Source of the DNA: Lumnitzera littorea
Taxonomy: Eukaryota > Streptophyta > Magnoliopsida > Myrtales > Combretaceae
Direction of reading: 5' to 3'
Assembly: GCA_024138015.1 (NCBI GenBank)
Contig: JAMXBB010000004.1
Location: 81,131,613 to 81,195,612, forward strand
DNA: 64,000 nt
Every line of letters starts with the position of its first letter. Positions within the stretch are counted from its first letter, which is position 1. A program made the position numbers and the translations under genes. This document shows positions 34,394 through 44,881 of the stretch, in pieces. The notes under the pieces were generated by a model, which did no database searches, was not told the origin of the DNA, and worked only from the letters and a program-made list of their open reading frames with translations.

Positions 34394-36374
34394 TGTAGAT
34401 ATCTCATTTTTGCCAATTTTTTTTAATTTTGTTGATTGAGTTAAGTTAATGAAATAAAAATAAATAATAAATAATTAAAAATTAAAATTAAAAAATAATA
34501 ATAAATAAAATAAAAGAAGAAAATTAAATTAAGTCATAGCAAGTGGAGTCATGAGTCAAGTCATGTCAAGTTGGAAGTAGGTTGAGTTGTTAGATTAGGT
34601 AGCGAGATGGGTTGGATTAATTAATTAATTTATCTAATCAGATTAGAAAATTATTAGGCTTAATTAGATCGGGTTGGGCCTGGAAAGAAAAGCCCGAGTT
34701 AACTAAGGTTTCTAGAAGTTAGGGTAAATTTTGGAAGAATCGTAATAAAATCTTTCATATTTTTGATACGAAATATTCAATTTTGAGCTTATAAATAATA
34801 TGTTGGCTAGGGATTCGAAAAAAAAAAAAACAATTTTTTTTAACCACATACACCCTATGCAACTCCACTTACCACCATACGTCGCCGTGTGACACTACAC
34901 ACATCATATGTGCTACCCACTCACTATTGCACACCACTACAACCACCATAGCATACACCAACCACACTGCTATTGATGCGCCGCAATCATTATGCCGCCC
35001 ATAGTACCGCCGTTGCTTGCCCATGTTACCACCCACAACATTATCGTCGCTGCCGCCAGAGCTACTATCCAGATTACCGCCCGTACTATTGCTACTGTTG
35101 CTTAGACCCATCGCCTACACAAGCCTTTACTCTCGCTCGAGCTATCACCCAAATACTCGCCATGCATGTCCAAGCCATCGCCCAAGCATCGTTTATCTAC
35201 TCGCTACTGTCGCCCTTGCTATCACCTAATGTCGCCCATCATATCACCCTTGCTATCACTTAGTGTTGCCTATTGTGTCACCTTTGCTGTTGCTTACAGT
35301 GTCACCCGAGCCATTGCTTACCGTCGCCCTTGTTATTGCCCATAGTGTCGCCCGAGCCATTGTTTACTGTCGCCTATTGTCGCCCGAGCCATCGCCTAGG
35401 TGCTTGCCTGTATACGCTTAGCTTACCGCCCATGCTCGCTTACAGTGTCACTCGTATACGCCTAGATCACCGCCTAACATCGACGATCCGATAATAGGTA
35501 ATTTTCCAGTTTTTTTTTTATTATTTATTTATTATTTTATTTTATTTTTCTTATTTTAGTAATTTTTTATTAATTTGCTTCATTGATTATTTATTTTTTT
35601 TAATTAATTAATTTTTTTTTTTGTTTAAGTGCAGGTTTTTGGGTTATTTATTTATTTTCTTGCAATTTTTTCTAGTTAAGTTAAGTCTTTTTTTCGAAAA
35701 ATCATTTTTTAATAAAAATATATTTTTGACACTTAAGGTTATTTTTTGGAAAAATAAATAAAAAATCTAAATTAAGTTTTTCAAAAAGATTTAGTTAATT
35801 AGGGTTTTTGTTTAATTTAAAAAAATTAGATTTTTTAGGATTTTTTTTCTTAAAATAATAAATTGATAAAAAGCATAAACTTGGCTCGGTTTTTAAAATA
35901 AAAATAACCCACCCATTAAATATTTTATAAAAAAGAACTACGACCGGTTTGATCCCAATTAATAGATATATAGGTAACTTTGGGACAACCGTTAAAAACT
36001 TAAAAAAAAAAACTTTTTTCCCTCTTTTTTAGAAATTTGTAATAAAAAATCATTTTTAGGTACTTTTACTCATTTAGATCTATTTTTAGAAAAATTACAA
36101 AAACACCATTAATTTCTTTTAATTTTCACATGGTGACTTAATCTTAATAGGTTAGCTCCCGAACCTGGTTTTCTAATCCAATTTTCTAAAAATCAATTTT
36201 TTTTTAGAATATCTATAGACTAGTGGTCAAATTTATTTTTATTGGTTGGTGTCTCCATTTTTTTTTATAAAAAAAGAATAATTTTCTTTTCCTTAGTTTA
36301 ATGTTGAGTAATCTATACTAAGCAAGCTGGGCTTAATATAGGTTAAATTAAGGAAATCAAAATAAGACTCAACA
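34394..36374 (+). repeat. 3' LTR of element A
   Basis: Starts TGTAGATATC and ends AAATAAGACTCAACA. Its end region aligns with the LTRs of B read on the minus strand: AATAGGTTAGCTCCCGAACC, then GGTGTCTCCA-like, then AAATCAAAATAAGACTC. At 34860-35480 it holds a GC-rich block of degenerate ATCGCC/GTCGCC/CCATTGCC units; open frames there on both strands are repeat by-products. The following bases, TATAC, are a possible target duplication that cannot be tested because the 5' end of A is lost. Confidence 0.75.
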
Positions 36375-36538
36375 TATACCTATTCATTAAGGTTACTTTA
36401 TACGTATGAAAAGACATAAAGGGGAATCCTTACAATAAAGCTACATAATATATACTAAAAGGAGTAAAAGAGATAAAAAATATTCAGTATAGGAGAGAAA
36501 ATAACTCTTTTGGAATATCATGCTAGAAGATACATGTC

Positions 36539-38912
36539 TTTTGAGCCTGATATTTCAATTTCTTTCATTTAAAATTAATTTTTCATTTCTTATTAATACT
36601 AAACCCTAACCCATTTAATATTAATTCTCGACTAAAGAAATTGAGAAATGTTGATTTTTTATTGAAAATAATTTTTGGAGTCGCCACTCGACCGAAGTCG
36701 AGAAAAAAAAAATGTAATCAAATGGGTGGATTGGTCACGATTTGGCTACCGGTCTTTGATTTCAATTTTAAATAAAGAACTATAGGGTTCTAAGTTCGAG
36801 AGCTAACCTATTAAACCCTTAACGGGTACTAGTATCTATTTACCAAAATTAGGATTATTTTTCTAATCATAATATTTAAAAATAAATAAATAAATAAATA
36901 AAAATTAAAAGAAAAAGAACCTAAGTTTCTACATATTTTATCGTCGCCCCGAAGATACCTACATACCCGCTAACCGGGATCAGACGATCGTAGTTCTTTC
37001 CAAAAACTTTAATGTGTTGGTTGATTTTAATTTTGAAAACTGATCGAGTTTACGTTATTATCAATTTAGTTTTTCAAAGAAAACTCTAAAAGGGTCCTAA
37101 TTCACTAAGTCTTTTATTCTATTTTATGAAAACTCTCTAAAAGCCCTATTTTTCTAAAACGGGATTTTTATTATTTTTTATTTCCAAAATAAATTTCTAA
37201 TTGAGAAAATCCTAAAAATATACCTAAGCAAAAAGGGATAAAATAGTTTTCTATATGAGAAAACCCTGCAAAACTAATCTTATTAATTCTTATATAATGC
37301 ACTTATACTAATACTAAAACTCCTAAACTAACATGTTCATATATTATATATTATGTTAACTAATAAATAACAATATATATATAATAGTTAGTCTTAACAA
37401 TCCCTTGTCTAATATGCAATATCTACTTATTAAATAAACATTTTCTTAAATTAATATAATGCACCTAATATGTATATCACAAAGAAAACTAATGCTAAAA
37501 AACCTACCTTATACTAATATACACATGTATACATGCATCATGTTAAACTATTAAAATCCTAATAAAATAATAATACAATACAATAAATCAGAAAAATTTG
37601 GACAAAACTTGATCGCGTGTAGCCACTGTTTATCGCGTTCGGTGAGGATGGGGAGGAAGAAGGAATCGATGGAGGGGGCTGTTACGGCAGTGGACGTCGT
37701 CGTCGCTTCTGTGTCGTGCTTGTGGAATTAGGAGTTTGCTGTAGACTACAGATTGGAGCGTGCGGCTGCTGTGGGGCTTCGTTAGTCAGCTTGTGGCGTC
37801 AAGAGTTTGCTTTGGTCGTTGAATGGGTTCCAGATGTGTTGTTGCAGTGTCCGAATCTAGTTAGGGGGGGTAGCAGTGGTTGTGTGTTGGTCGAGCGTGG
37901 CTCAGCCTGTCTAGGAAGTTGTAGCAGTGAACTATTCGGCTATCGTGCATGCGTGTAGCAGTATATTGCGACTGCTGTGAGCGTGTGTGCATACAGCAAT
38001 GTATTCCAACTGCTGTGAGCGTATGTGCATGCAGCAGTGTATTCCAACTGCTGTGAGCATATGCGAACTGCAGCTGTGTGTGGATTGCGGATTTGGTCCA
38101 GCAACGTGCAGTTGGACGAGTGAGGATCAATGCTGCAGGATGTGACGCGCTCGCTGCTGCCGTTCGGTAATCAGTATGGTTCTGCAGTTGGCAATGAATC
38201 TATATGCAGGATGGACGCTTCGCAGCTGCTGTTCGGTGATCAAGGAGATTGCTGCTGATAGAGGATTGTCCAGGCGTATTACGCTGTCGTGAAGATCAGT
38301 TTGTATGCATCGTGTTTTGTATCTGGATTTTTTTTTTTGTTGTATGCAGATGAAGTTCAATCTGCTGTTTTTTCTCCCTCCTTTTTCCTACTGCTGGTGT
38401 GTGTTTATATAGAGTCTAAACCAAATCATATCATATCATATCATATCTAATTATATCTGATTCGTTAATTAAATTAGATTCAAATTTAATTCAAATATGA
38501 TTTAACTAATATTCATATGATTTCATTAGATATGAATTCAATTTTAAATCTCACTTCTGCAAAGATAGAAAAATAAAGACATAGGTGCCTGCTGAGACTC
38601 GAACCCATGACCTCTAACTAAATCCACCCCAAATATTCCGTTACTTATTCGTTAGGCTGTTCGTCTGTACTTTGACATTCATTACAATTAAATTATATTT
38701 AAACTATCTAAATTCATAAACTAAAAGTTTTTAACTAAACTAAAACTAAAACTAATTATTCCTAATATAAATTACTCCCTAAAAATCTATGAAATTTTTA
38801 TAATTTTTCCATTTATTATTATTTATTTATTTATTTTTTTTTTTTGAATTAGGACCCTTTTTTGTAAAAATAAAAATTAAGATTACAGAGGGGCAAAAAT
38901 TAGGTGTCTACA
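36539..38912 (-). repeat. 3' LTR of element B
   Basis: 2374 bp, ending TTAGGTGTCTACA on the plus strand; the TG at its left end is eroded (TTTTGAGCC against TGTGGAGCC in the other LTR). It differs from 49932-52302 by short-repeat length, e.g. more ATCAT units near 38425 and more AAAT units near 36885, and by scattered base changes. A GC-rich section (37640-38330) with CTGCTGT/GCAGCAG phrases yields spurious open frames on both strands. Confidence 0.92.
38594..38658 (-). promoter_or_regulatory. tRNA-like A-box/B-box pair in the left LTR
   Basis: On the minus strand, AGCCTAACGAAT (38647-38658) lies about 40 nt upstream of GGGTTCGAGTCTC (38594-38606). These resemble the A and B boxes of an RNA polymerase III promoter, as in tRNAs and tRNA-derived SINEs. 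I cannot fold a full cloverleaf with confidence, so this may be a tRNA or SINE relict captured by the LTR. Confidence 0.4.
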
Positions 38913-38929
38913 GTTGCCCCTCTTTGTGG
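38913..38929 (-). other. polypurine tract of element B
   Basis: The minus strand reads CCACAAAGAGGGGCAAC, directly before the 3' LTR start TGTAGACACC. Position and composition fit plus-strand priming. Confidence 0.8.
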
Positions 38930-39089
38930 TGAAGTTTGAGCAAAACTTTGCCACAAAGATAAAAGAGACACCGTTTTTGCCTCAGGACGACTTTATCCTA
39001 AGGAACGTTTAGTCACTTGATGAGGGTTACAATAGTAAGGGGTAGCACCTTTGTGAGTTGGCAAAAATCCCTAAAAATAATAACGAGAA

Positions 39090-40096
39090 CTTAATCATGC
39101 CTTGATGAGCTGACTAACCAAAGCGGTCAAAGCACCTTTTGAGCTGGCTAAGACCTGAAGAATGAAGGAAACTTGGTCGTACCCTGATGAGTTGACTAAC
39201 TAAGATGGTTAAAGCGCCCTTTGAGCTGGCTAAAACCTAAAAATGAGAAAATTTGGTCGTGCCCTGATGAGCTGACTAACCAAGGCGATCAAAGTGTCTT
39301 TTGAGCTGGCTAAGACCTGAAGAATGAGGAAAGCTTGGTTGTACCCTAATGAGCTGACTAACCATGGCGGTCAAAGCGCCCTTTGAGCTGGCTAAGATTT
39401 GAAGAATGAGGAAAACTTGGTCGTGCCCTAATGAGCTGACTAACCAAGGTGGTCAAAGCGCCCTTTGAGCTGGCTAAGACTTGAAGAATGAGGAAAACTT
39501 GATCGTGCCCTAATGAGCTGACTAACCAAGGCAGTCAAAGTGCCTTTTAAGCTAACTAAGACCTAAAGAATGAAGAAACATGGTCGTGCCCTAATGAGCC
39601 GACTGACCAAGGCGGTTAAAGCGCCCTTTGAGCTGGCTAAGACCTAAAAACGAGGAAAACTTGGTCATACCCTAATGAGCTGACTAACTAAGGCGGTCAA
39701 ACCACCCTTTGAGTTGGCTAAGACCTAAAGAACGAAGAAACTTGGTAGTGCCCTGATGAGCCGACTGACTAAGGCGGTCAAAGCGCCCTTTGAGCTGGCT
39801 AAGACCTAAAAACATGAAGGAAAACTTGGCCGTACCTTAATGAGCTGACTAACCAAGGCGGTCAAAGCGCTCTTTGAGCTGGCTAAGACCTAAAAGCGCC
39901 CTTTGAGCTGGCTAAGACCTAAAAACAAGGAAAACTTGGTAGTGCCCTGATGAGCTGATTAACCAAGGCGGTCAAAGCGCTCTTTGAGCTGGTTAAGACC
40001 TGAAAATGAGGAAAACTTGGTAGTGCCTTAATGAGCTAACTAACCAAGGCGGTTAAAGCACCCTTTAAGCTGGCTAAGACCTGAAAATGAGGAAAA
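39090..40096 (-). repeat. satellite-like tandem array in the 3' UTR of element B
   Basis: About 12 head-to-tail units of about 80-84 bp. Each carries, on the plus strand, CTTGGTCGTGCCCTGATGAG, then CTGACTAACCAAGGCGGTCA, then AAGCGCCCTTTGAGCTGGCT and a spacer ending in GAGGAAAA. Units differ at several positions. One unit near 39865-39925 has an internal duplication of the GCGCCCTTTGAGCTGGCTAA segment. 3' UTR arrays of this kind are known in Tat/Ogre elements and have been proposed as a source of new plant satellite DNA. Confidence 0.92.
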
Positions 40097-40330
40097 CTTG
40101 AATTAGGATAGCGCTCCATGAGCTTGCTAAATCCCTAGGAGATTATAAATTAGGACTATTTTAGGAGTTAGGCAGAAGCTTAAGAAGCTTTAGATTGGAA
40201 CTGCACTCTATGAGTTGGCTAGATCCCTAAATGAGAATATGAGTCGAAATAGCGCTCCATAAGCTGACTGAAGTGCTAAATCCCTTGAAGAAGTTTTGAG
40301 TCGGGTAACGTTCTGTGAGTTCGACCATTG
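40097..40330 (-). repeat. second, shorter 3' UTR repeat of element B
   Basis: Three to four looser units containing AGCGCTCCATGAGCTTGCTA or close variants followed by AATCCCTA. They share the GAGCTGGCTA core with the adjacent array and probably represent an older or ancestral unit. Confidence 0.6.
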
Positions 40331-41102
40331 GAAGTTGAAGAAACACTGGGACCATGCTCTACGATCTAACTACCTTGCTAAGAAATTGTTTTTGGAAAAT
40401 AAGCTATTATCCTTAGGGGGAAACCAATTGCCAATGCAATGTTTTATCAGGTTTAGAACCACTTACCTGGTTTCAATGATAGCTCCCAAGTAGTCCCATG
40501 TCTTATTGAGCAGTCCGATTAGAACCAACGATTTTGACCCTTACCATTGCTTTTCTTGTTTTCGTTCTTCTTCTTCCTTCTTTTGCCGTCTCTTTCCAAA
40601 ACCCCCATTTTTCTTTTCTTTTTCTTTTTTTTTTTTGAAAGCAACTTAAGCTTGAAACGAATGTAAAGCATATTTTTCTTGAACAAAGATGTCCTGTATT
40701 TAACTTCCGGTCCAAACATTGGTTTTTCGGGCAAGCATCTGTTCTCAAGCGAGTTTCTACTTATACACCACATGTTACTCTTTTTGAACATGGCCCTGTC
40801 CTAAAAAATAGGAAACAAATCTCCCTTTCTTTGGGGGGTTAACCACAATAAAGTATTAAAAGAATTTTTATCAATAGTCATTGCTTCAAATTAAGTGATT
40901 ATTTTTCTTGTGGTTCTTTGTGTGTAAGGTTTATTTGGGTAAATAATAGAGCAAGAAGTAGGGTCTTTTAGTGGAATGAGAAAAAGAAAGGCTAAGGATA
41001 TTATCCAACGCTAACGACTACTAGGAATACCAACTTTGCATGTAGAAAATGAAAATGAGACCACAGTAATAGTAAGATGATTTGCAAAAATTTCATTGAT
41101 GT
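40331..41102. other. element B 3' UTR between integrase and the arrays
   Basis: Non-coding internal sequence with no repeat structure. It contains T-rich and CT-rich runs (40548-40640). Short frames at 40296-40791 on both strands have no family resemblance. Confidence 0.5.
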
Positions 41103-42458
41103 TCAAGGATAGTACATCTTCAACGCATCAGCATTTACTAGGACCTTCAAGTCTGGACCATCCATTTGAGACAAGATAACAGCCCCCCTAGGCAATACTT
41201 TCTTCACAATGTAAGGCTCTTTATAGTTTGGGGCAAACTTCCCTCTTGAATCAATTGTGTTAAGCAACATCTTCCTTAACACCATATCTCCTTGCTCAAA
41301 ACTTCGGGATCATACTTTTTTGTTGAAGGCCCTGGCCATTCATTGCTGATAACAAATGTTGTGGCATAAAACTGTCAGCCTCTTTTCATCAGTTAGGTTC
41401 AACTGCTCAACATGCTTCTTTACCCAATTAGCCTCATCTAACTAAGTTTCCGACAATATTCTAAGAGATGGGATCTCGACCTCCACTAGCAGTACAACCT
41501 CTATTCCATATACCAACGAGTAGGGGGTTGCCCCTGTTGATGTTCTGATAGAAGTTCGATAGGCTATGAGTGCAAATGTGCAAATGGTAACATCTCATGC
41601 CAATCTCGATACGTAATGGCCATCTTCTCAATAATTCTTTTGATATTCTTATTAGCTGCTTCCATGGCTCCATTTATTTGGAGCCGATAAGGAGTAGAAT
41701 TTGTATGAATGATCCTGAAGTGTCAGCGTAACTCGGACATCAATTTATTATTTAGATTCGTGCCATTATTAGTAATAATCGTTTCTAGCGTACCATACCG
41801 AGCCAGTATGTCTCTCTTGATGAACTTGACCACTACTCCCTTCGTCATACTAGGGTAGGATGAGGCTTCAACCCACTTAGTGAAATAATCAATAGCTACC
41901 AATATAAATCGGTGCCCGTTAGATGCCTTTGGAGTGATGGGGCCAATGATATCTATTCCTCACATCGAAAAAGGCCATGGTGCTAATAGTGTATGCAACT
42001 CTTGAGGTGGAGCATTTATCTTGTTCGCATAGATTTGGCACAAATGGCAATGTCTAACATGTGTGATACAATCCGACTCTACTGTTGACCAGTAATATTT
42101 TCTTAGTAAGCATGTAGCCATTCATATAGGGGCCACATACTCCCTCGTGTACTTCTTTCATTAGCATCTTTGCCTCTTTCCCGTCTACACAACGTAAAAA
42201 CGTACCGTCAAACGATCGTCGGTATAACGTAGAATTGCTCATCAAGTATGGAGCTGCCAATCTTCTAATTAATTTTTTGTCCTTCCTTTCTACTCCTTTG
42301 AGATACGTACCATGTTGTAAAAATATTTTGATATCATGATACCAAGGCTTTTTGTCACATGAACTTTCCATTGCCAAACAAAAAGCAGGCTTTTCTTCAA
42401 TTTCAATTTTAAGTGGCTGAATCTCTACTCCTTTCCATATCTGAATCATTGATGCCAA
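41103..42458 (-). pseudogene. element B: integrase
   Basis: Minus-strand order: linker (KPWYHDIKIFLQHGTYLKG), zinc-binding region retaining HVRHCHLCQ, catalytic core, and C-terminal domain open at 41103-41285 (KFAPNYKEPYIVKKVLPRGA). A small deletion near 42098-42104 shifts frame within the zinc region. In the core the first Asp is present (GIDIIG), but a TGA stands just before it in place of Trp. The second Asp is replaced by Asn (IITNNGTNLNN, about 41746-41778), and the Glu is kept (GAMEAANKN). The frameshift, the stop and the lost catalytic Asp each suffice to inactivate it. Confidence 0.85.
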
Positions 42459-43454
42459 AGTAGCAAGAGCATCAGCGAACTGGTTTTAAACCCTTGGTAC
42501 ATATATGAAGGTAATCTTCTTGAACTTGGTTATCAACTTGGCCAAGTGTTGGCGATAAGGCACTAATTTCGGGTCTTTCGTCTTATACTCACCCCAAGCT
42601 TGGCCTATAATCAATGAAGAATCTCCATATACCAGTAATTCTTGTATCTCCTTAAACAATGCGATTTTGAGTCCCAAAATACACGCCCCATATTCTGCAA
42701 TGTTATTAGTACATGGGAAAACCAATCTCATAGCCATTGGAAATTGTGTACCTCCAGGCGATACCAGAATTGCCTCAACTCTACATCCAGACACATTAGA
42801 TGCTCTGTCAAAGAACATTTTCCACCTTAAAGATTTTTTGACTATTTCACCATCATAATTATTTCCCGCTACTAAGATGTTTTCATTGGGAAACTCAACC
42901 CGTGCTCCTTGAGGGATATCCTCAGAAGGATTCTCCACTAATTGATCTGCCAAAGCTCGCCCCTTGAATGAACTTTGGCTCACATACTTAATGTCAAATT
43001 CTGTCAGCAACATCTGCCACTTTGAAACTTTACCAATGAGAGTCGGTTTTTCAGCTAAGTATTTCAAAGGACCGTATTGTGTTATCAACTCAATTTGATA
43101 ATACAATGTATATTGTCTGAGTCGATACATAACCCAGACCAATGCACAATAAGTTCTTTCGGCTTCTAAGTATTTTTGCTCCCCTTCGGTAAACTTCTTG
43201 CTTAGATAGTAAACGACTCGCTCTTTCCCTTCTTCATCCTTCTGGCCCATCACGGATCCCATGGATTCCGGCATTATGGTCAGGTATAAGAACAATGGCT
43301 TTCCAGGTTTAAGAGCTACCAATACTGGAGGTTTCATGAGGTATTCTTTGATTTTCGTGAAAGCCTCTTCGTATTCCTCATTCTAGCTGATCTTTGCGTT
43401 CTTTTTTAACAGCTTAAAGAGAGGGCGGCATTTGTCCGTTAACTATGAAACGAA
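42459..43454 (-). pseudogene. element B: RNase H and second (archaeal-type) RNase H
   Basis: A 283-residue open frame covers most of this (42486-43337). RNase H: GKPLFLYLTIMPESMGSVMG, YYLSKKFTEGEQKYLEAERT, then KWQMLLTEFDIKYVSQSSFK and ALADQL. After a linker, the second RNase H has KMFFDRASNVSGCRVEAIL, TNNIAEYGACILGLKIAL and LLVYGDSSLIIGQ, then NQFADALATLAS after one stop. In the family the first motif is usually Phe-Asp-Gly; here it is Phe-Asp-Arg. The Tat-lineage pair of RNase H domains is otherwise well preserved. Confidence 0.87.
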
Positions 43455-44588
43455 TCAGGCTATGTAATTTAAACGACCTAGCAATCCTTGCACTTCCTTG
43501 AGCATTTGTGGAGGAGGCATGTCGATTATAGCTTTGGCCTTATCAGGATTGACTTCAATACCTCTTTGGCTGACTATGAACCCCAACAATTTTCTTGACG
43601 TCACACCAAAGGTACACTTCTCTGGATTTAATTTCAAGTGGTACTTCCTCAGTCTATCAAACAACTTCTTCTGGTTTTCTAAGTGATCTTCCTCCTCTTT
43701 AGATTTCGCAATCATATCATCAACATACACTTTTATCTCTTTATGCATCATATCATGAAAAATTGCAACCATGGCCTTCTGATATGTTGCACCTGCATTT
43801 TTCAGCCTGAACGGCATCACCTTATAGCAAAACGTTCCCCAAGTTGTAATAAAAGTCGTCTCTATCTTATCCTCTTCGGGCATCCAAATCTAATTATATC
43901 CCGAAAAACCATCCATGAAAGAGAATAGATGATTTCTGGTGGTCTTATCAACCAAGACATCAATGTGAGGCAATGGAAAATTATCCTTAGGTATTACCTG
44001 GTTGAGATCTTGAAAGTCTACACACACTCTAACTTTCTCATTCTTCTTCATTATTGGAACAATATTAGCTACCCATTTTAGGTAATCCGACACTTCGATG
44101 AATCCAACTTCCAGTAGTTTCTTCACTTCTTCTTTAATTTTCAGTAAGACGTCAGGTCGAAATCTCCTCAATTTTTGCTTTTTTGGTTTGACGTCCTCCT
44201 GTATGGGTAAATGGTGGACTACAATCGACGGGTCTAACCCAGGCATATCTTCATACGACCAAGCAAACACATCCTGATACTTGGCTAATAACGCAATCAT
44301 TTCTGTTTTTTGTTTCTTTTTTAAACTCACCACAATCTTTAAATTCTTAGGATTTTCTTTGTTCCCCACATTAATTGTCTCAATCGATTCATCAATAGTG
44401 ATTCTACCCAGTTCATGTTTTTGCCATTCCTCTTGTATATTACTGTGGTCATCGACATCACTCCCGACGACTAACCCAGTAGGGCCGGAAGCGATATCGA
44501 TATTCTCATTTTCTACTTGCACAAGGTATTCCTGGTTTTCGCTTGGTTCATTGAATTTGAATGAGAATGCATGAAAAAAAAAATGCAT
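43455..44588 (-). pseudogene. element B: reverse transcriptase
   Basis: Two open frames joined in phase by a single TAG at 43890-43892 (GYN-stop-IWM, where the lineage has Gln). The N-terminal part includes LLAKYQDVFAWSYEDMPGLD and VHHLPIQEDVKP; fingers/palm NIVPIMKKNEKVRVCVDFQD and PKDNFPLPHIDVLVDK; then TTFITTWGTFCYKVMPF. The catalytic loop VYVDDMIAKS keeps both Asp residues, followed by KLNPEKCTFGVTSRKLLGFI. With one exception the RT reads cleanly, matching the relatively recent insertion inferred from the LTRs. Two more stops follow at the RT thumb near 43440. Confidence 0.9.
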
Positions 44589-44603
44589 GTAAACAAAAGA
44601 GAA

Positions 44604-44800
44604 CTGAAAAGCAACATAGGAAAGAAACGAACTAAGATTTCATTGAATAAATGGAGGTATGGTCTTAAATGAGATAAAAGCTTAACTAATTTTGAAAGGT
44701 TCAACAATACATTTGAAACGATGACTATTAAAAATAAAAATTCAGAAAATACTAACTATGGGATACCCCTTTATGCTAGGGAAGACCTGTTGCTATTCAC
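44604..44800 (-). other. candidate intron between protease and RT
   Basis: The gag-protease frame ends at 44882 and the RT frame starts within 300 bp downstream, separated by AT-rich, stop-filled sequence. On the minus strand a donor-like CCGGTGAATAG lies at about 44800 and an acceptor-like TTGCTTTTCAG ends at 44604; the acceptor is in phase with the RT frame. Ogre elements are known to carry an intron at this place. The exact donor is a guess. Confidence 0.4.
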
Positions 44801-44881
44801 CGGGATGGAGAACCAGTTATTCAAATGATGCTGGAACTTGGGTGGTGAGTTTGTTGATCCTTCTTTGTCAGATTCTCGGGC

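Larger units (their letters stand above)
30701..36374 (+). mobile_element. element A: 5'-truncated Tat/Ogre-lineage gypsy element
   Basis: Plus-strand remains consist of the end of RT, RNase H, a second archaeal-type RNase H, integrase, a 3' UTR with two hairpin-repeat arrays, a polypurine tract and a complete 3' LTR. Protein phrases closely match element B, so both belong to one lineage. The 5' LTR, gag, protease and most of RT are missing; the left edge abuts a LINE fragment at about 30690-30715. Numerous stops make it dead. The base composition and divergence suggest it is older than B, which is inserted 164 bp downstream. Confidence 0.85.

Noticed and set aside
34973..35494. Pro/Leu/Tyr-rich proteins on the plus strand
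   Set aside because: They are by-products of degenerate GCC-type repeats inside the LTR of element A.
37716..38360. Frames on both strands as genes, some recurring at 51147-51455
   Set aside because: Recurrence is explained by the two LTRs of element B. The frames are not conserved in full between the two LTRs.
38594..38658. Functional tRNA gene
   Set aside because: A-box and B-box-like motifs exist, but I cannot pair a complete acceptor stem and anticodon arm, and the left-LTR copy is further from consensus. Kept only as a tRNA-like finding.
39090..40096. CRISPR-like or regulatory spaced repeat array
   Set aside because: Units are contiguous, diverged and lie inside a retrotransposon 3' UTR, with no constant-repeat/unique-spacer pattern. 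This is a plant nuclear sequence.
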